Below, one piece after another: positions 37,853 to 47,419 of a stretch of DNA of 64,000 nucleotides. The translations under genes were made by a program, and so were the position numbers. The stretch is from Pseudoalteromonas shioyasakiensis (GTDB taxonomy: Bacteria > Pseudomonadota > Gammaproteobacteria > Enterobacterales > Alteromonadaceae). Position 1 is the first letter of the stretch; each line of letters starts with the position of its first letter. A model generated the notes under the pieces. It saw nothing but the letters and a program-made list of their open reading frames with translations, ran no database searches and was not told where the DNA came from. Location: positions 620,001 to 684,000 of the forward strand of contig NZ_JANIGL010000002.1 of the NCBI RefSeq assembly GCF_024518675.1. The letters are read 5' to 3'.

Positions 37853-38920
37853 CTATATTCGTTTGTTAAGTAAGTAGGTCGCAAAGCCTATAAATAAAAT
37901 ACTCGGCACGGTCGCCCCGACAACAGCAGGTATTTGATACACCATCACCACAGGGCCAAATATCTCATTAGTTAAGTGAAATACGATCCCAGTTACCACC
38001 CCCATCACGATACGAGCTCCCATGGTCACTGTACGCAATGGGCCAAATATAAATGACAGCGCCACCAGCAGCATAACGGCTATAGATACAGGCTGCATAA
38101 TTTTACGCCACAATGCCAATTCATATGTACTGGTGTCTTGTTCGTTTTGCTTAAGGTAACCTAAATAAGACCATAACCCGGTAAAAGATAAAGCTTCGGG
38201 TTTTACCGAAACCACTCCTAGTTTTTCAGCTGTAAGTTGTGACTCGTAGAGTTCTTCGTCTTGCGTTTGTGTGCTAATTTGCTCTTCGCTTAACTGCACT
38301 TTACTAACATCGCGAAGTAACCAACCTTCGTTTCTACTTACCGCTTCACGCGCTTTTGTTATTTGTGTTAATTGTAATGACTTATCAAAATGATACATAT
38401 TAACGCCATGCAGAACACCATCTTGATCGACATCTTCAATGTTTATAAAGTTACTGCCATCTTTTGCCCATACACCTTGTTGGGCATTGAATACGTCACC
38501 GCCATAAATCGCTTGGTTGCGCATCTCTTTCGCTTTTTGTTGCGCTTCTGGAGCTCCCCACTCGCCAAGAGCCATCATGCAAACAGCCATAAAAATTGCA
38601 GTTTTCATCACAGATATAATAATTTGCAAGCGCGACATTCCCGCCGCTTGCATAACCACTAACTCACTATTCGAAGCAAGTGCCCCAAGACCTGTTAAGC
38701 CACCAATGAGTGCAGCCATCGGGAAAAAAATAACCAAATCTCCAGGCATGCTATAGAGGGTGTATAATAGTGCGGTAGCAATGTCATAAGTGCCACGGCC
38801 AACTGATTTCAGTTGCTCTATAAACTTGATTAATGTACTGATCCCAACCAGCACCATCAGAGCAAAGCCTGTGGTTTGTATAATGCTGCGGCCTAAATAC
38901 CAATCGAGTGTTTTCATCAT
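37853..38920 (-). CDS. lptG: LPS export permease LptG
   Basis: 355 residues: TM helices at about 15-35, 45-85 and 97-120, a periplasmic beta-jellyroll (about 135-265), and three C-terminal helices. The N terminus (TLDWYLGRSIIQTTGFALMVLVG) and LASNSELVVMQAAGMS, the coupling helix contacted by LptB, are typical. With LptF and the ATPase LptB it pulls lipopolysaccharide from the inner membrane onto the LptC-A bridge. Its ATG overlaps the lptF stop codon by 3-4 bp (ATGA type), so translation is coupled. Confidence 0.95.
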   Translation of the reverse strand: MMKTLDWYLGRSIIQTTGFALMVLVGISTLIKFIEQLKSVGRGTYDIATALLYTLYSMPGDLVIFFPMAALIGGLTGLGALASNSELVVMQAAGMSRLQIIISVMKTAIFMAVCMMALGEWGAPEAQQKAKEMRNQAIYGGDVFNAQQGVWAKDGSNFINIEDVDQDGVLHGVNMYHFDKSLQLTQITKAREAVSRNEGWLLRDVSKVQLSEEQISTQTQDEELYESQLTAEKLGVVSVKPEALSFTGLWSYLGYLKQNEQDTSTYELALWRKIMQPVSIAVMLLVALSFIFGPLRTVTMGARIVMGVVTGIVFHLTNEIFGPVVMVYQIPAVVGATVPSILFIGFATYLLNKRI

Positions 38921-40029
38921 GCGCTTAACTCCCGTTTGCTAATAACCGCTTTAAACCAAGCGCCAACTGGCCGCCCTTTTATAATCAAAAAACCACCAAT
39001 AAACAGGGCGGTAAAGTGAATCCACCATAACCCTATTGAAGGCGGGATTTTACCGTCTTCCACGGCAAATTTAGCGGCATTTAGCAAGATAAAGTAACCT
39101 AAATATAGGCTGATAGCGGGGACTAACTTAGCAAACTTACCTTGTCTTGGGTTAACCACGCTCAATGGCACAGCAAGTAATGTCAGTAATGGGATTGATA
39201 AGGGTATTGCTAAGCGCCATTGCCATTGGGCTATCGCTTCAGAGGAGTTCATCGCCATTAAATCCATGGTTGGCACAGCTTCGAGTTTTCGGCGTTGATG
39301 TTCGATCTCTTGCTCGCGAATTTGTACGCTATAGCCATCAAATTCCGTTAAATTAAGTGCAGGTGTTGAGCCATCAGTCTCATAACGTTTACCATCGTTG
39401 AGCACCAGTTGTTGCTCGCCGTTATCTTGTTCTACAACAACACCACGCTCGGCATAAACCAAGCGAGCTAAGTTATCTTTTTCAGTGTCAGGTAGTTGCG
39501 CAACAAATACTTTGTTTAACTCTTTACCACCATTTTCTATATTATGAATAAACACCACCGCTTTTTCATTGCCGGTTTGCTGGAACCGTCCAGCTCTTAA
39601 CGCAGATAAACCAGCATCAGCTTTGGCTTGCTCTTTTAGTTGGTATTCAAGTTCACTCGCCCAAGGGGCAACATATAAAGTCAAAAAGCCGGCAAGTATT
39701 GCAAGTCCAACACTGGAGATTAGGGTTACTCTAACTACATACCATTCACTAACACCGCATGCTTTAAGTACGGTCATTTCACTGTCGGCGTAAATTCGGC
39801 TATAAGCTAGGATAATCCCTAAGAAGATACTTAGCGGTAAAATTAAAGAGGCCAATTGTGGTAGTTTCAGTGCAATCATAGAGAGCACTAGCTTAGCGGG
39901 AATACCACCTTCGGACGCATCACCTAAGATAACAACAAATTTTTGTGATAAAAATATGGTCATCAAGGTTAAGAAAACGGCGACCTGAGACTTTAGCACT
40001 TCAGTGGTCAAATAACGGAAAATTAGCAA
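38917..40029 (-). CDS. lptF: LPS export permease LptF
   Basis: 370 residues with the same 3 TM - jellyroll - 3 TM plan as LptG, beginning LIFRYLTTEVLKSQ as in E. coli. The coupling-helix region is YADSEMTVLKACGVS, and VPLSVVNPRQGKFAKL precedes the last helices. The start codon is TTG at 40029, with GGGG 6 nt upstream; the nearby ATG is out of frame. It is the first gene of lptF-lptG, divergent from pepA as in E. coli. Confidence 0.95.
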   Translation of the reverse strand: MLIFRYLTTEVLKSQVAVFLTLMTIFLSQKFVVILGDASEGGIPAKLVLSMIALKLPQLASLILPLSIFLGIILAYSRIYADSEMTVLKACGVSEWYVVRVTLISSVGLAILAGFLTLYVAPWASELEYQLKEQAKADAGLSALRAGRFQQTGNEKAVVFIHNIENGGKELNKVFVAQLPDTEKDNLARLVYAERGVVVEQDNGEQQLVLNDGKRYETDGSTPALNLTEFDGYSVQIREQEIEHQRRKLEAVPTMDLMAMNSSEAIAQWQWRLAIPLSIPLLTLLAVPLSVVNPRQGKFAKLVPAISLYLGYFILLNAAKFAVEDGKIPPSIGLWWIHFTALFIGGFLIIKGRPVGAWFKAVISKRELSA

Positions 40030-40310
40030 TGCATGCCCCTGTTAAACATCTTGTTTTACTGCAATAGCGGGAAAATATAAGTAAACTTAGCGTTTTACTC
40101 AGTTTATTATATGCCATCAGCATTATACCAAACAAGTTTATATTATATTGTCGCATTAGTGGTATTAATCGATACAAAGGTATAAAGTTCAAAAACACAT
40201 AATGAGTTATGATTTTTAGACTAAGATTAATGATATTAAATAACTTAGCACTAGAAATATATTTAATTACCCATATTTAAGGGTTCTATGACTCAAAATT
40301 AGGAGTGACA

Positions 40311-41822
40311 ATGGAATTTAGCGTAAAAAGTGGTAGTCCTGAAAAGCAGCGTAGCGCATGTATAGTAGTTGGCGTTTATGAGCCACGTCGTTTATCCCCC
40401 ATTGGTGAGCAACTCGATAAAATCAGCGATGGTTATATCTCTAATTTACTGCGTCGTGGTGATCTTGAAGGTAAGCCGGGACAAGTACTTTTATTACATC
40501 ATGTACCGAATGTGTTAAGTGAACGCATTTTGTTAGTTGGCTGTGGTAAAGAGCGTGAACTGGACGATAAACAGTATAAACAAATCATTTCAAAAACTAT
40601 TAATACCCTAAACGAAACAGGGTCAATGGAAGCTGTTTGCTTTTTAACTGAACAACACGTAAAAAGCCGCGATACCTATTGGAAAGTACGCCAAGCAGTT
40701 GAAACAACACAAGACTGTTTATACACGTTTAACCAGTTAAAAAGCAAAAAGAGTGATCCCCGCCGACCACTTCGCAAAATTGTATTTAACGTGCCAACAC
40801 GTCGCGAATTAACGATTGGTGAAAGCGCCATTGAACATGGCTTAGCTATAGCAGCTGGTAGCAAACTATGTAAAGACGTCGCCAATATGCCACCTAACAT
40901 TTGTAATCCTGCGTATTTAGGCGAGCAAGCACAAGAACTTGCCACCAATTTTGAAAACGTGAGTGTTGATATTATTGGTGAAGAGAAAATGGCTGAGCTT
41001 GGTATGAATTCATACTTAGCTGTAGGCCGTGGTAGTGACAACGAATCGGTTATGTCAGTGATCAACTATCAAGGTGGCGCAAAAGATCAAGCCCCTATCG
41101 TATTAGTTGGTAAGGGTTTAACTTTTGACTCAGGCGGTATTTCAATTAAACCAGGCGAAGCCATGGATGAAATGAAATACGATATGGGTGGTGCTGCGGG
41201 TGTAATTGGTGCAATGCGTGCATTGGCACAAATGCAACTACCTATAAACGTAATTGGCGTATTAGCGGGTTGTGAAAACATGCCGAGCTCAAACGCTTAC
41301 CGCCCTGGTGATATTTTAACAACGATGTCAGGCCAAACGGTTGAAGTACTTAATACTGACGCAGAAGGCCGCTTAGTATTATGTGACGCGCTAACTTATG
41401 TTGAGCGCTTTGAGCCTGAAACCGTGATTGACGTTGCCACCTTAACCGGTGCATGTATTGTTGCATTAGGTGCTCACGCTACTGGTTTGCTATCAAACCA
41501 CAATCCACTTGCCCATGACTTACTTAAAGCATCTGAGCAAAGTGGTGACCGCGCTTGGCAACTGCCACTGTGGGATGACTACCAAGATCAACTAGAGAGC
41601 CCTTTTGCTGATTTTACTAACTTAGGCGGACGTGCAGCCGGTACCATTACCGCAGCCTGTTTTTTATCTAAGTTTACTAAAAAATATAACTGGGCCCACT
41701 TAGATGTTGCAGGAACTGCTTGGCGTAGTGGTAAAAACAAAGGCGCAACCGGACGCCCTGTACCAATGTTAACCCAATACCTACTTAATCGAGCGGGTGT
41801 GAGTGATACAACACACGATTAA
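40311..41822 (+). CDS. pepA: Leucyl aminopeptidase A / multifunctional regulator PepA
   Basis: 503 residues, nearly identical in plan to E. coli PepA over its whole length. The start is ATG 40311 ([20 protein letters not shown]), with AGGAG 5 nt upstream; the frame's earlier GTG at 40305 overlaps the ribosome site. The M17 metal and active-site motifs are [25 protein letters not shown] and [14 protein letters not shown]. It removes N-terminal residues from peptides. In E. coli the same protein binds DNA at carAB and in plasmid recombination; that is not shown here. holC and valS follow in the conserved order. Confidence 0.97.
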   Translation: MEFSVKSGSPEKQRSACIVVGVYEPRRLSPIGEQLDKISDGYISNLLRRGDLEGKPGQVLLLHHVPNVLSERILLVGCGKERELDDKQYKQIISKTINTLNETGSMEAVCFLTEQHVKSRDTYWKVRQAVETTQDCLYTFNQLKSKKSDPRRPLRKIVFNVPTRRELTIGESAIEHGLAIAAGSKLCKDVANMPPNICNPAYLGEQAQELATNFENVSVDIIGEEKMAELGMNSYLAVGRGSDNESVMSVINYQGGAKDQAPIVLVGKGLTFDSGGISIKPGEAMDEMKYDMGGAAGVIGAMRALAQMQLPINVIGVLAGCENMPSSNAYRPGDILTTMSGQTVEVLNTDAEGRLVLCDALTYVERFEPETVIDVATLTGACIVALGAHATGLLSNHNPLAHDLLKASEQSGDRAWQLPLWDDYQDQLESPFADFTNLGGRAAGTITAACFLSKFTKKYNWAHLDVAGTAWRSGKNKGATGRPVPMLTQYLLNRAGVSDTTHD

Positions 41823-41845
41823 GTATTCAGATTTATAGTCACCTT

Positions 41846-41871
41846 AAAGGCGCTTAATTAGCGCCTTTTTT
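41846..41871 (+). terminator. Intrinsic terminator of pepA
   Basis: AAAGGCGCT (41846-41854), a 5-nt loop and AGCGCCTTT (41860-41868), continuing into a T run. It lies 24 nt past the pepA stop and separates pepA from holC-valS. Confidence 0.9.
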
Positions 41872-41999
41872 ATTGCTTATTATTTAGTGTGTAGATTCGC
41901 GTATTCATTGAAGCAAACCCTGTTTTATGGCAAAATCCTTGCTCTAATTTATGTGTGCTAAAAAGTCACATATGCAATGCTATGGGAAGCCCCGATACA

Positions 42000-42446
42000 A
42001 TGAGCATAAATGCCCAATTTTTTGTTCTAAAGCAACAAGATGAATCAAATGCGAAAGCCGATGATCACTTTGCCTTAGCGGCACAAATTGCTGCAGATCA
42101 GTATCGTCTTGGTCACCGTGTTTTCGTTTTTGTAGATAACACAGATACAGCCCACGCCATTGATGAAACGATTTGGTCATTTGACCCAGACAGTTTTGTG
42201 CCCCATAACCTCCAAGGTGAAGGCCCAAAAGGTGGTGCACCTATTGAAATAGGCATGACACCTCCAGTCGGTAATCGTAAAGTTTTAATAAACTTGGCCG
42301 CTCAGCTCCCGGATTTTATTCGTCGCTTTAACCAAGTTTTTGATTTTGTACCAGTAGAAGCAGTCGCGAAACAAGCTGCCCGCGAGCGTTTTAAAAAGCT
42401 CCGCCAACTCGGTGCCAATATCACCACGCAAGATATTAATAGCTAG
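42000..42446 (+). CDS. holC: DNA polymerase III chi subunit
   Basis: 148 residues from the ATG at 42000 (MSINAQFFVLKQQD), the point where resemblance to E. coli HolC begins. The frame is open to a GTG at 41955, but that extension lacks family likeness. GGAAG lies about 10 nt upstream. The conserved block DSFVPHNLQGEGPKGGAPIEIG and the end KQAARERFKKLRQLG are clear. Chi links the clamp-loader psi subunit to single-strand-binding protein. It lies 59 nt before valS, as in E. coli. Confidence 0.93.
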   Translation: MSINAQFFVLKQQDESNAKADDHFALAAQIAADQYRLGHRVFVFVDNTDTAHAIDETIWSFDPDSFVPHNLQGEGPKGGAPIEIGMTPPVGNRKVLINLAAQLPDFIRRFNQVFDFVPVEAVAKQAARERFKKLRQLGANITTQDINS

Positions 42447-42505
42447 CCACCCTTTGTTAAACTAGCTAGTCAACTCATTTAAGTACTTATTTAAGGTTCT
42501 GTGTA

Positions 42506-45361
42506 ATGGATAAAACCTACAATCCGCAAGATATTGAACAGTCGTTATACCAAGACTGGGAAGAGAAAGGCTACTTTAAACCATCTGGTAAAGGCGATGC
42601 ATATTCAATTATGATCCCACCACCAAATGTCACGGGTAGCTTACACATGGGCCACGCCTTTCAAGATACCATTATGGATACCTTAACGCGTTTTAAGCGT
42701 ATGCAAGGCAATAATACGCTATGGCAAGTAGGTACTGACCACGCAGGTATCGCAACACAAATGCTGGTAGAGCGAAAGCTGTCTGCTGAAGAAGGTAAAA
42801 CACGCCATGACTTAGGCCGTGAAGCTTTCATTGATAAAATCTGGGAATGGAAAAACCAGTCAGGCGGTACTATTACCAAACAACTTCGTCGCCTTGGCGC
42901 ATCAGTGGATTGGGAACGTGAACGCTTCACTATGGATGACGGCTTGTCTGAAGCGGTTAAAGAAGTATTTGTACGTCTACATAAAGAAGATTTAATTTAC
43001 CGTGGTAAACGTCTGGTAAACTGGGATCCTAAATTACACACAGCCATTTCAGACCTTGAAGTTGAAAACAAAGACAAACAAGGCCACATGTGGAACCTAC
43101 GCTACCCGCTAGCAGACGGCGTTAAAACCCAAGACGGTAAAGATTACATTGTCGTTGCAACAACTCGCCCAGAAACCATGCTAGGTGACTCAGGTGTTGC
43201 AGTAAACCCTGATGACGAACGCTACCAAGATTTAATTGGTAAAGATATTTTACTGCCCATTGTTAATCGTCGTATCAAGATTGTTGCCGATGAACATGCC
43301 GATAAAGACAAAGGCACGGGCTGTGTAAAAATCACCCCAGCCCATGACTTCAACGATAATGAAGTTGGTAAGCGTCACCAAATGCCAATGATCAACATCT
43401 TCGATAAAGATGCAGCTGTCTTAAGCCAAGGTGAAACTTACACCTTTGATGGTAAAGAGCTTGAGTTTGATGCGCCAATTCCTGAGCGCTTACACGGTCT
43501 TGACCGCTTTGATGCGCGTAAAGCGATTATCGCTGAGTTTGAAGAACTTGGTTTACTTGAAAAAATCGAAGACCATGCGTTAACAGTACCTTACGGCGAC
43601 CGTTCAGGTGTGGTGATTGAGCCGCTACTTACCGACCAATGGTATGTACGTGTTGCCCCGCTTGCAGAGCCGGCAAAAGACGCGGTTAAAAATGGCGACA
43701 TCCAATTTGTGCCGCAGCAGTATGAAAACATGTATTTCTCGTGGATGAACGATGTACAAGATTGGTGTATTTCACGCCAGCTTTGGTGGGGTCACCGTAT
43801 TCCTGCCTGGTACGACAACGAAGGTAATGTATTTGTTGGCCGTGATGAAGCCGAAGTGCGCCGTGAAAACAACATCGCCGATGATGTTGCGCTAAGCCAA
43901 GACGAAGACGTACTTGATACTTGGTTCTCATCTGCATTATGGACTTTCTCAACCCAAGGTTGGCCTGAGAATACTGATGATTTAAAAACTTTCCACCCGT
44001 CTGACGTGTTGGTAACCGGTTTTGATATTATTTTCTTCTGGGTGGCGCGTATGATCATGATGACCATGCACTTCATTAAAGATGAAAACGGTAAGCCACA
44101 AGTGCCATTTAAAACAGTCTATGTTACTGGTCTAATTCGCGATGAAAATGGCGATAAGATGTCAAAATCAAAAGGTAACGTACTTGATCCAATCGACATG
44201 ATTGACGGTATCGATCTTGAGAGCCTAGTAACCAAGCGTACTGGCAATATGATGCAGCCACAGCTTGCGAAAAAAATTGAAAAGAACACCCGTAAAACAT
44301 TTGATAACGGCATCGAAGCACACGGTACTGATGCCCTGCGCTTTACTTTAGCCGCAATGGCGTCAACAGGTCGTGATATCAACTGGGATATGAGCCGCCT
44401 AGAAGGTTACCGTAACTTCTGTAACAAACTATGGAATGCTAGCCGTTACGTACTTATGAACACCGAAGAGCAAGACTGTGGCTTTGCCAATGATGCCGCT
44501 AAAGAATATTCACTTGCTGATCGTTGGATCTTAGGTCAATTTGAGTCAACAGTTAAAACCTACACTGAGCACTTAGATAACTACCGTTTTGACCTTGCCG
44601 CTAACACGCTTTATGAATTTACTTGGAACCAGTTTTGCGATTGGTACTTAGAACTCACAAAGCCTGTATTATTTAAAGGTAATGACGCACAGCAACGTGG
44701 TACACGACATACGCTTATTACTGTGCTTGAGAGCTTACTGCGCTTAATGCACCCAATGATGCCATATATCACGGAAACAATTTGGCAGCGTGTTGCGCCA
44801 CTTGCAGGCCTTGAAACAGAAAACACCAGTATAATGGTTCAAGCCTTCCCTGTTTATAATGCAGCAAGTGTTGATGCTAAAGCGATGGAAGATTTAGAAT
44901 GGGTTAAACAATTCATTGTCGCTATTCGTAATATTCGTGGTGAAATGGATATCAGCCCAAGCAAGCCACTTTCAGTGCTACTTGCTAATGCATCAGATGA
45001 AGACAAGCGCCGTATAACTGAGAATGAAAGCTTCTTAGCGTCACTTGCTAAGATTGAAGCATTCACATTACTTGATAATAAAGATGATGCACCAGCTTGT
45101 GCCACATCGTACGTTGGCAATCTTGAGATCATGATCCCAATGGCAGGTCTCATTGATGTTGATGCAGAACTTGCTCGTATAGCTAAACAGCTTGAGAAAG
45201 CTGAAAAAGGCCTAGCTCAAGTGCAAAATAAACTTGCGAACGAAAAGTTTGTAAACAATGCCCCAGAAGCTGTACTTGCTAAAGAGCATGAAAAACTAGC
45301 TGAATTTTCAGATGCTAAAGCTAAACTGCTTGAGCAAAAAGCGAAAATTGAAAGTTTATAA
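42506..45361 (+). CDS. valS: Valyl-tRNA synthetase
   Basis: 951 residues, the same length as E. coli ValRS. Class Ia motifs: HMGH (47-50) and KMSKS (551-555). The inserted CP1 editing domain (about 190-350, [18 protein letters not shown]) removes mischarged threonine. The C-terminal coiled coil (about 880-951, [23 protein letters not shown]) contacts the tRNA. It is the last gene of the pepA-holC-valS block and ends at a 15-bp terminator fused to a heptamer array. Confidence 0.97.
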   Translation: MDKTYNPQDIEQSLYQDWEEKGYFKPSGKGDAYSIMIPPPNVTGSLHMGHAFQDTIMDTLTRFKRMQGNNTLWQVGTDHAGIATQMLVERKLSAEEGKTRHDLGREAFIDKIWEWKNQSGGTITKQLRRLGASVDWERERFTMDDGLSEAVKEVFVRLHKEDLIYRGKRLVNWDPKLHTAISDLEVENKDKQGHMWNLRYPLADGVKTQDGKDYIVVATTRPETMLGDSGVAVNPDDERYQDLIGKDILLPIVNRRIKIVADEHADKDKGTGCVKITPAHDFNDNEVGKRHQMPMINIFDKDAAVLSQGETYTFDGKELEFDAPIPERLHGLDRFDARKAIIAEFEELGLLEKIEDHALTVPYGDRSGVVIEPLLTDQWYVRVAPLAEPAKDAVKNGDIQFVPQQYENMYFSWMNDVQDWCISRQLWWGHRIPAWYDNEGNVFVGRDEAEVRRENNIADDVALSQDEDVLDTWFSSALWTFSTQGWPENTDDLKTFHPSDVLVTGFDIIFFWVARMIMMTMHFIKDENGKPQVPFKTVYVTGLIRDENGDKMSKSKGNVLDPIDMIDGIDLESLVTKRTGNMMQPQLAKKIEKNTRKTFDNGIEAHGTDALRFTLAAMASTGRDINWDMSRLEGYRNFCNKLWNASRYVLMNTEEQDCGFANDAAKEYSLADRWILGQFESTVKTYTEHLDNYRFDLAANTLYEFTWNQFCDWYLELTKPVLFKGNDAQQRGTRHTLITVLESLLRLMHPMMPYITETIWQRVAPLAGLETENTSIMVQAFPVYNAASVDAKAMEDLEWVKQFIVAIRNIRGEMDISPSKPLSVLLANASDEDKRRITENESFLASLAKIEAFTLLDNKDDAPACATSYVGNLEIMIPMAGLIDVDAELARIAKQLEKAEKGLAQVQNKLANEKFVNNAPEAVLAKEHEKLAEFSDAKAKLLEQKAKIESL

Positions 45362-45380
45362 TATTTATACAAAGCATATA

Positions 45381-45414
45381 AAAAGCCGCGTTACTGCAAA
45401 GTAACGCGGCTTTT
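45381..45414 (+). terminator. Intrinsic terminator of valS
   Basis: AAAAGCCGCGTTACT (45381-45395), loop GCAA, AGTAACGCGGCTTTT (45400-45414). It is a perfect 15-bp stem with a GCAA tetraloop. The right-hand T run overlaps the first unit of a heptamer array. The stem is symmetric enough to stop the convergent fadL transcript too. Confidence 0.92.
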
Positions 45415-45481
45415 CTAGTTTCTAGTTTCTAGTTTCTAGTTTCTAGTTTCTAGTTTCTAGTTTCTAGTTTCTAGTTTCTAG
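45412..45481. repeat. Heptanucleotide tandem array (TTTCTAG, 10 copies)
   Basis: Ten perfect TTTCTAG units, starting inside the T tract of the valS terminator and ending 7 nt before the fadL stop codon on the minus strand. It is the third heptamer array in this window. Confidence 0.97.
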
Positions 45482-45488
45482 TCAAATA

Positions 45489-46766
45489 TTAAAACGTGTA
45501 GTTATACTGTGCACCAATTAACACTGCATGCCCTTTAGATTCAAAGCCCCAAGAAACGTCTTGGCCTAGTGCTTCCCCTAAGCTGTCTTTTTCAGTAAAG
45601 TTCTGTGTTTTACCACGTAAAATACTCGCACCTAAATCAACATTTGAGTTATCACTAAAGGCATAGTTCGCACCAAACGAAAACCAAAAACGATCTGTAT
45701 CTGGAATAGAAATCGACATGTGATTTTTATCTGCTGGCGACTCATCGTAAGCTAAACCTGCACGAAGAAGTAAAGCATCAGTGTACTGGTAATCACCACC
45801 GATAGAGTAGCGTAATGAGTTAGAGAAGTTCTCTTTTTTAGAAAAAACAGGTGCTTCCTGACTTGGCGTATAGGCTTCTAGTTTTTCAAAGCTATTCCAT
45901 CCAGTCCATAACACACTATAATGAACTCCAGTTTTGTCATCTAACTGATGTGAGCCAGAAAATTCAGCAATGGCAGGTAAAGTAAGTTCTAATTGACCCG
46001 GTACAGTCATGCCATTCAATCCACCCACTTGAGCAGGTAATTGGTTAGAATATTCACCTGAAAAATCGATTGTAGATTCACTACGGTAGTTAAAACCAAA
46101 GCGACTATTTTCATCTAATTGATACATAGCCCCCACATTCCAGCCAAAGGCATAATCATCGCCTTCAAGGTGAGCAGTTTGCGTTTGTGCCGGAAGTCCG
46201 TACGGGTTTTCACCTGCATTACGAATCACTTTTGCATCAGCATAAATATAGTTTAAACCAAAACCTAAACTGACTTGCTCAGAAATTTTGTACGCCACAC
46301 TGGCATTCATATTCACAGTCACGATTTCTGTTTCACCAGCCACTGAGCCTGCTTCATAAGCTTGGTCAAACTCAGTCGCTAAACCAAAGTTCGAAAAAGC
46401 ACCAAAACCAATTGATACGCGCTCATGTACAGGCATAGTAAAATACCCTGCTGGTACAAACGCACTTGGCGCAATGCTATCATCATCTAATGTACTTGGG
46501 TCTGAGCCATACGCTGTGCTCTCACCTTTTAGGCTCACATCTGGAATTACTGCAATACCAGCCACAGAAATTTGCTTATCTTTAAATAAAGTCATAAGTG
46601 CAGGGTTACGCGCAACAACAGAAGCATCATCAGCTACAGCTGCTTCACCTGCGTATGCACGCCCTAGACCAGAAGCACTATGCTCTGCTAATTGAAATGC
46701 AGCAGCAAAGCTATCAGTAGATAACACAGCTAGTGATGCTGCGATTAGAGTTTTAGTAAATTTCAT
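45489..46766 (-). CDS. fadL: Outer-membrane long-chain fatty acid transporter (FadL/OmpP1)
   Basis: 425 residues with a signal peptide (MKFTKTLIAASLAVLSTDSFA). The mature start AAFQLAEHSASGLGRAYAGEAAVADDASVVARNPA is the family signature (NPA motif in the hatch domain). The rest is a 14-strand barrel ending in an aromatic YNYTF, right for Bam-dependent insertion. It takes up long-chain fatty acids or other hydrophobic molecules. AAGGAAA precedes the ATG. A palindrome CTCATC-G-GATGAG lies about 195 bp upstream. It ends beside the heptamer array and the terminator shared with valS. Confidence 0.93.
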   Translation of the reverse strand: MKFTKTLIAASLAVLSTDSFAAAFQLAEHSASGLGRAYAGEAAVADDASVVARNPALMTLFKDKQISVAGIAVIPDVSLKGESTAYGSDPSTLDDDSIAPSAFVPAGYFTMPVHERVSIGFGAFSNFGLATEFDQAYEAGSVAGETEIVTVNMNASVAYKISEQVSLGFGLNYIYADAKVIRNAGENPYGLPAQTQTAHLEGDDYAFGWNVGAMYQLDENSRFGFNYRSESTIDFSGEYSNQLPAQVGGLNGMTVPGQLELTLPAIAEFSGSHQLDDKTGVHYSVLWTGWNSFEKLEAYTPSQEAPVFSKKENFSNSLRYSIGGDYQYTDALLLRAGLAYDESPADKNHMSISIPDTDRFWFSFGANYAFSDNSNVDLGASILRGKTQNFTEKDSLGEALGQDVSWGFESKGHAVLIGAQYNYTF

Positions 46767-47001
46767 TGTGTTTCCTTAACCAAAGCAATGTTTGGATACC
46801 CATTTAGTTGTTCTTAACCTGCGCACAGGTTGTTTAAGAGCAAGTTATTATTTTCAAAACTTCGCTACACTACCTTAATTTTTTGTAAAAAACTTCATGA
46901 AAATGGTAAAAAACGGCAAAAAACAGGGTTTTTAACTACCTTTTAACAATTTTTTAAAACTCATCGGATGAGAAATGTGATATTAGAGTCAAAGCTCTAA
47001 T

Positions 47002-47016
47002 TGTAATTAATTATCA
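47002..47016 (+). promoter_or_regulatory. Fur-box-like sequence
   Basis: TGTAATTAATTATCA matches the 7-1-7 Fur pattern TGATAAT-N-ATTATCA at 11 of 14 positions. It lies 6 bp upstream of the -35 box of the Cys-rich gene. AT-rich DNA makes chance matches easy, so confidence is modest. Confidence 0.35.
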
Positions 47017-47022
47017 TTTACA

Positions 47023-47051
47023 TTGACTTGATTAATCTGCACAATTAGACT
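47023..47051 (+). promoter_or_regulatory. Candidate sigma-70 promoter of the Cys-rich gene
   Basis: TTGACT (47023-47028), a 17-base spacer and TAGACT (47046-47051). The start would be near 47058, downstream of the frame's first TTG (47054), which supports the GTG start at 47081. Confidence 0.5.
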
Positions 47052-47080
47052 ATTTGCAAACACCAGTTAAGGGGATAGCT

Positions 47081-47419
47081 GTGGAAATAGCGTTAATTAT
47101 TACCGCTCTCATTTTTTGTGGAGCCAGTGTATTCTGTTTTTGTAAAGCAAACTTTTGCGCATGCACAAAAGCTGGTGAGTGCGATAACCCCGTTAACCAT
47201 TATTGGTTAGGGGCAATAGTTTCAGCTTTTATTGCCTTGTTATGCTGCTGTGCAGCGCTGCACTCAGAAAAAGGCACATTATTGTGGTTAGTTTTAATGG
47301 TAAGTTGTTTTAGTGGTGCATTATTATCTGCAAGACACTCAGCTAAAAAGCGCTGTGATAAGTCAATTACAAAAGCTGCTAAACCAGCAGATGCTCTTTT
47401 AACAAACGAGCCAAATTAA
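47081..47419 (+). CDS. Cysteine-rich small membrane protein, unknown function
   Basis: 112 residues from GTG at 47081, which has AAGGGG 6 nt upstream. Three hydrophobic segments are seen (about 2-21, 42-62, 69-87). Between the first two lies a cysteine cluster with spacing CFCxxxxCxCxxxxxC (FCFCKANFCACTKAGECDN). A further CCC falls in the second helix, and the C-terminal tail is basic. The cluster could bind metal or be oxidised. I do not recognise a family. With the Fur-like box upstream, a link to metal supply is possible but unproven. Its 3' end overlaps the HD-GYP gene by 41 bp. Confidence 0.65.
   Translation: MEIALIITALIFCGASVFCFCKANFCACTKAGECDNPVNHYWLGAIVSAFIALLCCCAALHSEKGTLLWLVLMVSCFSGALLSARHSAKKRCDKSITKAAKPADALLTNEPN

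Larger units (their letters stand above)
46767..47080. other. Divergent regulatory region between fadL and the Cys-rich gene
   Basis: About 310 AT-rich bases. They contain the palindrome CTCATC-G-GATGAG (46960-46972), a Fur-like box (47002-47016) and a sigma-70-like promoter for the rightward gene (47023-47051). No reading frame of note. Which factor binds the palindrome is unknown; it does not clearly fit the FadR site I know. Confidence 0.5.
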
